Shown here: positions 36,511 to 46,588 of the stretch, piece by piece
Numbering within the stretch: position 1 is the stretch's first letter
Layout of the letters: the number at the start of each line of letters is the position of its first letter
Assembly (NCBI RefSeq): GCF_900156345.1
Contig: NZ_FTPP01000001.1
Span: forward strand, 1,922,001 to 1,986,000
DNA length: 64,000 bases
Direction of reading: 5' to 3'
DNA from: Pontibacter indicus
Lineage (GTDB): Bacteria > Bacteroidota > Bacteroidia > Cytophagales > Hymenobacteraceae
The notes under the pieces: model-generated
What the model saw: only the letters and a program-made list of their open reading frames with translations
What the model was told of the DNA's origin: nothing
The model's database searches: none
Program-made: the position numbers and the translations under genes

Positions 36511-36825
36511 TTACCCCTCCTTACTTACTATCTGATTCAGATTAGCCGTTTTGAAATGCTGGTACACCCTGAGTACAATGGCCAGTGCCACAGCAGCCTC
36601 AGCAGCGGCAACAAGTATGACGAAAAGCGAAAATAGCTGCCCTTGTATCAGTTGCGGATCGTGGCGACTGAAGGCGACCAGGTTAAGATTGGCGGCGTTG
36701 AAGATCAACTCTATACCCATCAGCACGACCACGGCATGGCGCTTGGTAATGACTGCCAGTATGCCGATCGTGAACAGGGCGGCGCTCAATAGCAGGATAT
36801 GTTCTAAGGAAACCTGAGTCAGCAT
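36511..36825 (-). CDS. nuoK: NADH-quinone oxidoreductase subunit K
   Basis: A 104-residue membrane subunit of respiratory complex I with three helices. Two conserved glutamates lie in membrane segments, in LMGIELIFNAANLNLVAFSR and VAAAEAAVALAIVL. The ATG overlaps the nuoJ stop by one base (TAATG), giving coupled translation. NuoL, M and N, which usually follow, are missing here. Confidence 0.95.
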   Translation of the reverse strand: MLTQVSLEHILLLSAALFTIGILAVITKRHAVVVLMGIELIFNAANLNLVAFSRHDPQLIQGQLFSLFVILVAAAEAAVALAIVLRVYQHFKTANLNQIVSKEG

Positions 36826-37337
36826 TATACCTTCTGTTTATCGGTGGCGATGTAGGCGGCTCCCATAAGCGCAATTAGTAGCAGCAAAGAGGCTATTTCG
36901 AAAGGCAGCACAAAGTCAGTCATCAGTTTGACACCTATCAGCTGCACGGTGCTCTTCTGACCAGCCAGCACATCGGTACCGGCCTGTTGAATCCAGGGTA
37001 GAGAACTGAAGCCTGCTTGCCAGATCGTATAGCTTAAGCCAATGAGGGTGAGCAGCGAAATGGTGATGCCCCAGCCTACATTCGTATTTTCTGACATCAC
37101 AGACTTATCGTGCACCCGGCTGCTCAGCATGATCCCGAACAGAATCAGCACCAGCACACCGCCTATGTATACCATCAACTGTGTGACGGCCACAAAATCA
37201 GCGAAGAGCAGTACGTATATGGCAGCTACACTTAGCAAAGTGAGGAGCAGCGAGAAACCGGCGTAAAGCAGATTTCGCGTCAGCACCATGTAGGCTCCCG
37301 AGAGTACGGCAATAGCAGCGAAGATGTAAAAAAGCAT
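36825..37337 (-). CDS. nuoJ: NADH-quinone oxidoreductase subunit J
   Basis: A 170-residue membrane subunit of complex I with five predicted helices: an N-terminal pair (IFAAIAVLSGAYMVLTRNLLYAGFSLLL), YVLLFADFVAVTQLMVYIGGVLVLILFGIML with the conserved pi-bulge region, and a C-terminal helix (PFEIASLLLLIALMGAAYIA). Separated from nuoI by 108 bases. Confidence 0.95.
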   Translation of the reverse strand: MLFYIFAAIAVLSGAYMVLTRNLLYAGFSLLLTLLSVAAIYVLLFADFVAVTQLMVYIGGVLVLILFGIMLSSRVHDKSVMSENTNVGWGITISLLTLIGLSYTIWQAGFSSLPWIQQAGTDVLAGQKSTVQLIGVKLMTDFVLPFEIASLLLLIALMGAAYIATDKQKV

Positions 37338-37445
37338 TTCCTGAATTCTCGCTTATAGTTAAAACTACGTCGGTTGAAAGTGAACTGTCAATTAATGACC
37401 AATCAAGTAGCTACTGTTTATTTAACAATGTAGCAATTCAACAAT

Positions 37446-38051
37446 CTATTGTTGCTTCCTTGCCGCCAGGGCTGCTGCTTTGGCAGCGGCCATTTCCTCC
37501 TGTTGTTTGGCCAGCAGCTGTTTCTTCTCATCGGCCTGCTCCGGCGTCAGGTCTGTGAAGTGGTAGATCATGTTTTTGATATCCACTTCAGCAAAATCGT
37601 ACACGGGCGTCATGGTCAGGCAGTCGGTTGGGCAGACGGTGGTGCAGAGGCCGCAGTAGCAGCACTTGGCCATGTCGATGTCGAATACAGGCGCGTAAAG
37701 GCGCTTTTTGGTGCCGTCGGAAGTCATGCCAATGTCTTCGGTCGCCTTCACTGACTCGATGGTGATGCAGTTCACCGGGCAGATTTTGGCGCAGAGGTCA
37801 CACACAATGCAATCGTCGATTTCGTTGTGCAGCCGGTAGCGGCCGTTTTCCGGAACAGGTATAGCCTCATACGGATACGTTAGCGTTACCAGACCCTCAG
37901 GCTGCTTGAAGTAGTCACCGTCCATCACCGGCACTGGGGCACGTCTTTTATCTGCATTCCGGAAATGCCGCCAGGTCAGCCACAAGCCACTCAGCAGCGA
38001 CTTGGTCACTTCCCAAAAACCAGTTTTATGTGTTACGGACGATCTTTCCAT
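37446..38051 (-). CDS. nuoI: NADH-quinone oxidoreductase subunit I (two [4Fe-4S] clusters)
   Basis: A peripheral-arm subunit of complex I passing electrons to the quinone site. The protein has 201 residues with two ferredoxin motifs, CIVCDLCAKICPVNC and CCYCGLCTTVCPTDC. The C-terminal 25 residues are a charged Ala/Lys/Gln tail beyond the core. The gap to nuoH is 184 bases, large for a nuo operon, and contains no open frame of interest. Confidence 0.95.
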   Translation of the reverse strand: MERSSVTHKTGFWEVTKSLLSGLWLTWRHFRNADKRRAPVPVMDGDYFKQPEGLVTLTYPYEAIPVPENGRYRLHNEIDDCIVCDLCAKICPVNCITIESVKATEDIGMTSDGTKKRLYAPVFDIDMAKCCYCGLCTTVCPTDCLTMTPVYDFAEVDIKNMIYHFTDLTPEQADEKKQLLAKQQEEMAAAKAAALAARKQQ

Positions 38052-38235
38052 ACCTTGTTAAATGGGCTCAGCTGAATTCAGGCCTCCCCAGGAAATTAAT
38101 ACGATCTATACTTGGGCTGTCGAAGCGAGATCAACATCTACTCAATAACAGCTCGATCCCTTGAACCCAAACTCTCTAAACCGAAAACTCTTAATTACTA
38201 TACGATCCTAATCCTAAACTCTCCAACTCCTACAC

Positions 38236-39339
38236 TTATACCATCAGCAGCCGCCAGATTCCTGCCAGCAGCACAAGGCCTAATGCTACAGGTGTGAGCA
38301 CTTTCCAGCAGAGGTGCATCAGTTGGTCTACGCGCAGGCGCGGATAGGTCCAGCGGATCTGCAGTTGCAGAAACAGCAGCACAAAAGTTTTGCTCAATAG
38401 CCAGAAGCTGCCCCACAGAATGCCGGACAGCTCTCCTATCGTGCCGGTTGTCCAGTTGGCAAATTTCAGCGTGGTCAGGTTTGGCAGTGGCGTGTTCCAA
38501 CTTCCCAGAAACAGGATTACAGCCACCAGGCTCACCAGCACCATCATGCTGTACTCTGCCAGAAACAAGATAGCGAACCGGAAACCCGAGTACTCCACAT
38601 GAAAACCCGCTACCAGTTCCGACTCGGCTTCCGGTATATCAAACGGCGCCCGGTTGCTCTCGGCCAGCGATGCGATGAAATAGATCACAAAAGCGACCAG
38701 CAGAAGTGGTGCGCGGAAGATATTCCAGGTCGTAATTCCGCCGATGTTCGTGGTGTTTATACCCAGGGCCTCGATGCCGAAAAGCCAGTTCGTTTCAAAC
38801 TCAAGCCCGGGGAAGCGATTCAGCAGAACACCTTGCTGGTAGCTGATCTCCTGAAAGTCAAGCGACTGGCAGATCATCACAACAGAAAGGATGGCCAGGC
38901 CGGCCGGTATTTCATAGGAAACAATCTGGGCCACAGAGCGCATGGCGCCCAGCATCGCGTACTTGTTGTTAGAGCCCCAGCCCGCCATCAACAAGCCCAC
39001 CACATCCAGCGAGATGATGGCAAGCAGGTAAAACACGCCAATGCCGATGCCGGCAGGTATAAGATCCGGGGTAAAAGGTATAACAGCAAAGCCCGCGAAA
39101 ACGGCGGCAAAGATGAGAATAGGTGCCAGCTTGAACAGCTTCTTATCAGCGGCGGCCGGCACAATGTCTTCTTTCTGCAACAGCTTGAGCACGTCCAGCA
39201 CTGATTGCAACGAGCCGTACGGACCGGCCTCGGTTGGCCCCATGCGGTCCTGCATAAAGGCTGCCACTTTGCGCTCTGCATACGCCAGCACGATGACGAT
39301 CCCCAGCAAAAGCATAAGTGTCAGCAGAAAGGCGAGCAT
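38236..39339 (-). CDS. nuoH: NADH-quinone oxidoreductase subunit H
   Basis: A 367-residue membrane subunit of complex I that forms the quinone chamber with NuoB/D. Conserved blocks AYAERKVAAFMQDRMGPTEA, GSNNKYAMLGAMRSVAQIVSYE, ESNRAPFDIPEAESELVAGF and HVEYSGFRFAILFLAEY are all present. It is the first nuo gene in this block; the next gene upstream is map, so nuoA-G must be elsewhere. Confidence 0.96.
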   Translation of the reverse strand: MLAFLLTLMLLLGIVIVLAYAERKVAAFMQDRMGPTEAGPYGSLQSVLDVLKLLQKEDIVPAAADKKLFKLAPILIFAAVFAGFAVIPFTPDLIPAGIGIGVFYLLAIISLDVVGLLMAGWGSNNKYAMLGAMRSVAQIVSYEIPAGLAILSVVMICQSLDFQEISYQQGVLLNRFPGLEFETNWLFGIEALGINTTNIGGITTWNIFRAPLLLVAFVIYFIASLAESNRAPFDIPEAESELVAGFHVEYSGFRFAILFLAEYSMMVLVSLVAVILFLGSWNTPLPNLTTLKFANWTTGTIGELSGILWGSFWLLSKTFVLLFLQLQIRWTYPRLRVDQLMHLCWKVLTPVALGLVLLAGIWRLLMV

Positions 39340-39417
39340 AAGAGGTCAGGGTTTAAAAGACGGGCAAAGGTAGTTCTTAATGCGCTAATCTGCTAATAGG
39401 TATAGCACATGGCTTTT

Positions 39418-40176
39418 TCAAATACCATTGGCGGCTGTCAGGATGATCGGTTCTCCGTCCGTGATCAGGATAGTGTGTTCGTGCTGTGCCACGAAAGCCC
39501 CCGGATCGGCCAGGAGTGTCCAGCCGTCTTCCTGCTCCTGCACATAGTTTCCTTTCGTGGAGATGAAGGTTTCTACTGCCACCACGGTGTTTTTGCGGAA
39601 CCTCCGGGTCTCGTGTTTGTCATAGAAACACGGGATTTCGTGGGGCTCTTCGTGCAGGCTGCGTCCCACCCCATGGCCGACAAGATTTTTGATCACTTTG
39701 AAGCCATTTTTCTTTGCTTCCGTCTCGATGATGCGCCCGATTTCAGCAATCTTCTTTCCGCCTTTTATTTCCCTCAGGGCTTTGTGCAGTGCCATAACAG
39801 ATGTTTCAACCAGCTTATTCAGGCCTTGGATATCCTCACCCAATATAAAAGAGCCGCCGTTGTCCGCATAATAGCCGTTGAGTTCGGCCGACACATCAAT
39901 ATTCACCAGATCGCCTTCCTTCAGCACAGTCTTGTCAGAAGGTATACCGTGGGCCGCTTCGTTGTTGACGCTGATGCAGGTATAGCCGGGAAAATCATAG
40001 GTGATCTTCGGTGCCGATTGCGCGTTGTAGGACTGCAAAATGCTGTAGCCAAATTCGTCCAGTTCCTTTGTGGTCATACCTGGCCGGGCGTGCTCGCGCA
40101 TTTGTTTGAGGGTGAACGCCACGGCTTCACTCACTTTTTTCATCCCCTCCAGATCCTCTGCTGAGTCTATTGACAT
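39418..40176 (-). CDS. map: Methionine aminopeptidase, type I
   Basis: Removes the initiator methionine from new proteins. The protein has 252 residues with the five metal ligands in context: NIDVSAELNGYYADNGGSF (Asp, Asp), GHGVGRSLHEEP (His), TVVAVETFIS (Glu) and AQHEHTILIT (Glu). Its usual partners secY/infA are not adjacent. It starts 21 bases after the stop of the YgiC-like gene and may share its transcript. Confidence 0.95.
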   Translation of the reverse strand: MSIDSAEDLEGMKKVSEAVAFTLKQMREHARPGMTTKELDEFGYSILQSYNAQSAPKITYDFPGYTCISVNNEAAHGIPSDKTVLKEGDLVNIDVSAELNGYYADNGGSFILGEDIQGLNKLVETSVMALHKALREIKGGKKIAEIGRIIETEAKKNGFKVIKNLVGHGVGRSLHEEPHEIPCFYDKHETRRFRKNTVVAVETFISTKGNYVQEQEDGWTLLADPGAFVAQHEHTILITDGEPIILTAANGI

Positions 40177-40196
40177 AGCTATACCTTTTATAAATT

Positions 40197-41384
40197 TTAC
40201 CCTTCCACCAAGTGCGGCACAAACTGCGACAAGTTGGTGATAATGCCTTTTTCGCGGCGAAAACCGATGGCTGCCCCCTCGCCTGACCAGAATACGCCGG
40301 CTTGGTACTGGTAGCCTTTGCTATCCTCGGGCAGTTCGCACCAGCGCTGGTACACCTGCTGCTGCTGATCGTATTCGCCGCGCACTTTTGTCACGTGCCC
40401 ACGGTCCACCACTTCTACACTCTGCCCCTCGCGACCGAAGTAGGGCTTCTTGATGTATTTCCCCGTCAGCGGCTCGATATCGGCCTCCAGCAAAAGCGGG
40501 TGGTACGGGAACGCTTTCCAAAGCCAGGCCAGCATCCCTTTGCTTTGAAACAACAAGGTATAGGCAGGGTTGGCAATCGTGACGGTGCGGGAGCGGGCAA
40601 GCAAGGTCAGGGTTTTCAGAAGCTCGGGCTCTTCCCAGGCAATCTGCTCCCAGGGCAGGAGTTTGAAGAAGAACGGGAACTGGCGCCACTGGCCCGCCTC
40701 TACCTGCGCCCACACGCCTTTCTCCTCGCCTTCCGATGTAAAGGTCACGTCCTCGATCGGGCACAGATGCGCCTCGAAACCGGCCTCGTTAGCAGCCTGG
40801 GTGATCACAGAGCAGTTGGCTTCGTCCTCGGCACTTGCTCCGAGGTAAGTGACCAGCAAAGCGGGCGCCAGGTCCGCGTTGCGCTCGCGCCATACCCTGA
40901 GTTGCTCTACCAGGGCTTCGTACAGACCGGAGTACTGTAGCGCGTCATTCTTCCCGGCAGCAGCCAGGCTGGCCCATTGCACCACCGCCGTTTCAGGTAT
41001 AGACGTAGCCGTATCGGCATTAAACTCCAGCAATTTGGGTCCGTCCGGCGTCATGGCCAGGTCAAAACGTCCGTACAGGTGCACCTGCCGCTCGTCGTTC
41101 CAGGACAGGCGCACCAGTTGCCACAGGTTTTCAGGTATACCCAACACGTTGAGGAAAGCGTCCGGAAGATCTTTCGGGATGGCTTGCTCCATCATGGTGT
41201 AGAGCGAACTGGCGGCATCAAGCAACTCTTCGGCCTCGTCTTCGGTGATCACTACTGCCTCGCCGGGCACGTAATTGGCGCAACCGTCTTCCACGCACCA
41301 CTCCCAGCCCAGTCCGCGCACGGCCTTCTCTACATCGCCTGTGTGGGGTTTTATCTGTATGCTCGTCTTCTGGTTTTCTAACAT
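40197..41384 (-). CDS. Glutathionylspermidine synthase family ATP-grasp protein (YgiC/YjfC-like)
   Basis: A 395-residue protein with an ATP-grasp fold of the preATP-grasp type. Recognisable blocks: WEWCVEDGCANYV, LYGRFDLAMTPDGPKLLEFNADTATSIPETAVVQW, ANPAYTLLFQSKGMLAWLW, KYIKKPYFGREGQSVEVV and YQAGVFWSGEGAAIGFRRE. Only the synthetase half of GspSA is present, with no amidase. The ATG at 41384 is chosen over a frame extension 27 codons longer. It follows a YgiB-like lipoprotein gene, the same pair order as ygiB-ygiC in E. coli. The substrate is unknown. Confidence 0.88.
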   Translation of the reverse strand: MLENQKTSIQIKPHTGDVEKAVRGLGWEWCVEDGCANYVPGEAVVITEDEAEELLDAASSLYTMMEQAIPKDLPDAFLNVLGIPENLWQLVRLSWNDERQVHLYGRFDLAMTPDGPKLLEFNADTATSIPETAVVQWASLAAAGKNDALQYSGLYEALVEQLRVWRERNADLAPALLVTYLGASAEDEANCSVITQAANEAGFEAHLCPIEDVTFTSEGEEKGVWAQVEAGQWRQFPFFFKLLPWEQIAWEEPELLKTLTLLARSRTVTIANPAYTLLFQSKGMLAWLWKAFPYHPLLLEADIEPLTGKYIKKPYFGREGQSVEVVDRGHVTKVRGEYDQQQQVYQRWCELPEDSKGYQYQAGVFWSGEGAAIGFRREKGIITNLSQFVPHLVEG

Positions 41385-41545
41385 GAAATGCTTTGATCTA
41401 AAAGAATGAATCGCAAAGGTAGACATCAGCAAAAGCACAGCGGCTCCTGCTGACGCCTTCGACAAGGTATAACCCTGTCAGTGGTACAAAGCTATACCTG
41501 AGCTATACCTGTAAGGAAAGTAAATCCCTGCCTGTTTTGGATTGA

Positions 41546-42097
41546 CTAGGCTCCCGCTCCGCTGCTGCGTCCGCGGAAGTAGCCGCTCTGGCCCGTGCGT
41601 GGTGCCGTAGCCTGCTGACGATACGTCTGCACGTTCTGGCGCCAGGCCGCCGTATTGTTCATCACGCCGGGGTTGGCGTAGTAAGCAGGCCTCGGTGACA
41701 TCATGCGACCGGCCATGTAGCCCATGGCACTCCACCACAGTACATTACTCAAACCGAAACCGCCCTGATTGAGCTGCTGCTGGTTGCTGGCCAGGTCGCG
41801 CATCTGGTTTTCGAGCGCCAGGCCCTGCAGCGTGTCGACACGGCCGTCGTTGTACTTCAGGATGGCCATGCTGTGGCCGGGCGCCGTGGTGCGCTCGTCG
41901 GTGATCTTCCACTCGTCCGGCGCTTCTTCGGTCAGTTCTGTTATCACACCGTCTGGTGCCGGAACTTCTGTGCCTGCGGTTCTCTCGTCAGTTTGCTGCG
42001 TGTTCGGATCGCAGCTGGTCAAGCCCATGGTAGCAGCAGCCGCCACGATAAAGGCGTTGCGCTTAAAATCCCCGATGGTCAAATATCGCTTTTTCAT
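41546..42097 (-). CDS. Lipoprotein resembling YgiB (DUF1190)
   Basis: A 183-residue lipoprotein with lipobox GLTSCD after an unusual charged start (KKRYLTIGDFKRN). The middle is Thr/Glu-rich; a short hydrophobic stretch (LSNVLWWSAMGYMAGRMMSPR) and a Gly/Ser/Arg-rich end (GYFRGRSSGAGA) recall E. coli YgiB, which has MAGYMMGRLMGG and an RGGFG end as I remember it. The 161-base gap to the YgiC-like gene holds two direct octamers (CTATACCT, 41492 and 41503). Function unknown; pairing with the ATP-grasp partner is likely. Confidence 0.65.
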   Translation of the reverse strand: MKKRYLTIGDFKRNAFIVAAAATMGLTSCDPNTQQTDERTAGTEVPAPDGVITELTEEAPDEWKITDERTTAPGHSMAILKYNDGRVDTLQGLALENQMRDLASNQQQLNQGGFGLSNVLWWSAMGYMAGRMMSPRPAYYANPGVMNNTAAWRQNVQTYRQQATAPRTGQSGYFRGRSSGAGA

Positions 42098-42434
42098 AAG
42101 TCTTTTCGGTTGCAGTTTAAAGGTACGCTTTTTTACGGGATTTTGGCAGGTATGGGGCTTCAGATTGCCGGCCGAATGGCTGAAAGGTTAAATTGTTGGA
42201 TGGTTAAATTTTTTCATGATAGGTGTACGGTCGGCCTGCCCCTCCGAGGAGCGTTTTTCCTGCACGGGTCGAATAGGTGTACAGTTTACACGATTACCGG
42301 TGCACGTTTGGACAGGTCGCGACCTGCGCCTACCAAGGGAAAGGCCATGCTGCGTAGCACCACGACGTTATACTACAACGTCGTCACCAACTTTCTAACT
42401 TTATACCTTTCTAACTTCCAAACCCTCAAAATTC
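42098..42434. other. Intergenic region between murI and the YgiB-like gene, with a hairpin
   Basis: 337 bases with no gene. ACGACGTT (42362-42369) and AACGTCGT (42377-42384) form an 8-bp hairpin that may end the murI transcript. Duplicated ATAGGTGTACxGT words occur near 42220 and 42272, and a GGTCGCGACC palindrome near 42316. Confidence 0.5.
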
Positions 42435-43250
42435 CTACTCCCATAGCGGATAATGCTCCAAGTGTACTTTTCGCTTGAAGAAGATGCGGGTGCTTTCTTC
42501 GAACGAGCGGGTGAAATCCGACACATAAAAGGCATGGTCGCCCTGCAGCTCAGCAGACAGCAGGTTGTTGGCTTCCAGGAACGTGCGCACGTGCTTTGCC
42601 ACGATCTGGCTGGCGTCCAGCACATCCACTCTGCCCTGGTAGTAGTTCTCGATCTGTTTCTTGATAAGCGGATAGTGCGTGCAGCCCAGGATCAGAGCCT
42701 CTATACCTTGCAGCTCCGGCGCCGACAGGTAGGCGTGGATCACATTCTCAGAGATGGAGTCATTGAAAAAGCCCTCCTCGATCATGGCGGCGAGCAGTGG
42801 CGTGGCATGCGACCTCAAGGTGATATCGAGATCCAGCTCGTCCACTTTTTTAAGGTATACGTTCGAGTTGACAGTCTGCTTGGTACCGATAAGTCCGATG
42901 GTCTTGCCCGCGTAGGTTTTGCCGATGTGCTCCACCACAGGGTCTATCACATTGAGCACGCGCGCCTTGCTGCCCACGTACTCCTTCACAAGTTCGTAGG
43001 CCGCTGCCGAGGCCGAGTTACAGGCAATCAGAATCACTTTGCAGTGCTGGCGAAGCAACAGATCACAGATTTTAACAGCATAGGCCTGTATGGCGGCAGT
43101 TGACTTGTCGCCGTAGGGTAAATGGGCTGTGTCGCCAAAGTATACCAGCCGTTCCTGCGGCAGCTCCTTTACAATTGCCTGGGCAACGGTGAGTCCACCA
43201 ATACCACTATCAAAAACCCCGATCGGGGATGTATTTTTCTTGTCTCCCAT
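42435..43250 (-). CDS. murI: Glutamate racemase
   Basis: Makes D-glutamate for peptidoglycan. The protein has 271 residues. The two catalytic cysteines are in IACNSASAAAY and LILGCTHYPLIKK; the N-terminal GVFDSGIGGLTVAQAI and the FGDTAHLPYGDKS segments are standard. Confidence 0.96.
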   Translation of the reverse strand: MGDKKNTSPIGVFDSGIGGLTVAQAIVKELPQERLVYFGDTAHLPYGDKSTAAIQAYAVKICDLLLRQHCKVILIACNSASAAAYELVKEYVGSKARVLNVIDPVVEHIGKTYAGKTIGLIGTKQTVNSNVYLKKVDELDLDITLRSHATPLLAAMIEEGFFNDSISENVIHAYLSAPELQGIEALILGCTHYPLIKKQIENYYQGRVDVLDASQIVAKHVRTFLEANNLLSAELQGDHAFYVSDFTRSFEESTRIFFKRKVHLEHYPLWE

Positions 43251-43558
43251 ACGGCGCTAAGTTAGGCGAAAGCAGGCAAAATAAGATGTTCACCATCATT
43301 TTAAGATCATTCACTTATTATCTGTTTCCAGATGGATTTTTCAGGCTTATAATTGAGTTAGGATTCAGATTAAGAACTCAAAAAAATATTAAATATTATT
43401 TTTACAATATATTTTGTAATTAAATTTTACCTTCTTATATTTAACTACTTCATTTGAAGAATATTGCTGATTTTCAGGCAGCAGCTGTATTTGACACTAC
43501 GTTGGCTTTATCAACAGAGCGGGTAAAGCAGATTCATCCACCTCCTAGCACGGCCCTT
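43251..43558. other. AT-rich divergent region between murI and the RDD gene
   Basis: About 300 bases, very AT-rich at 43380-43440. An in-frame TTG at 43454 could extend the RDD protein by 35 residues, but these lack family similarity. No promoter with correct spacing was identified. Confidence 0.4.
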
Positions 43559-44086
43559 ATGTCTACAGCTATCACAAACTCCGCATTCATCATGTCGCCC
43601 GCTTCACCGGTGGTGAAACGCGCTCCCCTGTATGGTGGTTTTATCAGCCGCTTCGTGGCGTTCCTCATCGATACGACCATCCTCGTGTTCTGGTATTCGA
43701 TCATACTATACTCCATGGCCGAGTATTCGCTGCAATTCAACACCTGGAAGCAGGTCGTGTACGACGGCGGCATCAGCATGCTGGAGTTTGAAGCGGTTAT
43801 GCAGCTGTTCTTCTATAGCCTTTACTTTCCGGTGCTGCACTGGCTGTACTATACCTTGCTGGAAGCCTCGCCCAAGCAGGCCACCATCGGCAAGTTTACC
43901 CTGGGTCTGAAGGTGACGGATCTGCGTGGCAAGCGCATTTCTTTTCTGCAGTCGAATGTGCGCTACTTCTCCCGCATCCTTTCAGCGCTGCCGTTGCTGC
44001 TGGGCTTTGTGCTCATCATATTCCAGCGCCGCCGGCAGGCCCTGCACGATTACGTGGCCCGCACTGTGGTGATGACGGACCAGTAA
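43559..44086 (+). CDS. RDD-family integral membrane protein
   Basis: A 175-residue membrane protein. APLYGGFISRFVAFLIDTTILVFWYSIILYS contains the R-x5-D RDD pattern in the first helix; two further hydrophobic stretches follow, then KFTLGLKVTDLRGKRISF and RRRQALHDYVARTVVM at the end, both family hallmarks. Function of RDD proteins is mostly unknown; some are linked to ion exchange. ATG at 43559 chosen on similarity. Confidence 0.85.
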   Translation: MSTAITNSAFIMSPASPVVKRAPLYGGFISRFVAFLIDTTILVFWYSIILYSMAEYSLQFNTWKQVVYDGGISMLEFEAVMQLFFYSLYFPVLHWLYYTLLEASPKQATIGKFTLGLKVTDLRGKRISFLQSNVRYFSRILSALPLLLGFVLIIFQRRRQALHDYVARTVVMTDQ

Positions 44087-44173
44087 ATTGCACTATTTTC
44101 CTGCTATATATCAAACACCCTCTATCCCAAAGCGTATACTATACCTTGTAAACCAAATAGAAAGGAGGTAATG

Positions 44174-44563
44174 ATGCGTTTTATCCCAACCCGTTTTCAC
44201 GGCATATTGGACTATGTATATGGTATTTTATTGATCGCAGCGCCCTGGCTCTTCGACTTTGCAGCCGGAGGTGCCGAGACGTGGGTACCTGTTGTGATCG
44301 GTGCGATGGTGCTTCTGCAGACAATCTTTACAGACTTTGAAGTGGGCCTGATAAGAAAAATCCCGATGCAGACCCACCTGATGCTCGACTTTGGTATAGG
44401 TGTCATTCTGGCGCTCTCGCCCTGGTTGTTTGGTTTTGCAGACCGCGTGTATTCGCCACACCTGATCTTCGGTATCTTTTCGATGCTGGCCGCTTTGACC
44501 ACGCACCGTACACCAAGCAGAGCTTATAAAACCAACATGGTGCACGAAGAGCCTTTGAGATAA
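44174..44563 (+). CDS. SPW-repeat membrane protein
   Basis: A 129-residue integral membrane protein with two related halves, each ending in a WLF motif after a helix: RFHGILDYVYGILLIAAPWLFDF and THLMLDFGIGVILALSPWLFGF, the SPW repeat. Two ATGs stand in tandem (44171, 44174); AAAGGAGGT at 44161-44169 favours the second by spacing. Such a perfect Shine-Dalgarno is rare in this window. Function unknown. A terminator follows. Confidence 0.85.
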   Translation: MRFIPTRFHGILDYVYGILLIAAPWLFDFAAGGAETWVPVVIGAMVLLQTIFTDFEVGLIRKIPMQTHLMLDFGIGVILALSPWLFGFADRVYSPHLIFGIFSMLAALTTHRTPSRAYKTNMVHEEPLR

Positions 44564-44586
44564 TCCACATAAATCATGTGCCAAGG

Positions 44587-44620
44587 AACAGGCTGACCTC
44601 AACAGGTCGGCCTGTTTTAT
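44587..44620 (+). terminator. Terminator after the SPW gene
   Basis: AACAGGCTGACCT (44587-44599) pairs with AGGTCGGCCTGTT (44604-44616), one G.U position, loop CAAC, then TTATTTTG. Confidence 0.85.
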
Positions 44621-44660
44621 TTTGCCTCTTTCATAGCGCAGAAATGCCTAAATTTGCATT

Positions 44661-46532
<1,872 letters not shown>

Positions 46533-46588
46533 GCCACGCAGCCGCTATACCTTGCAATCGCCGGAGCAAGCCTTTTGTTCCGGCCATT

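Noticed and set aside
44621-44656. Full promoter for the ABC-F gene (TTTG ... TAAATTTG)
   Set aside because: The -7 box is perfect but the gap to TTTG is 24 bases, outside the 19-21 range.
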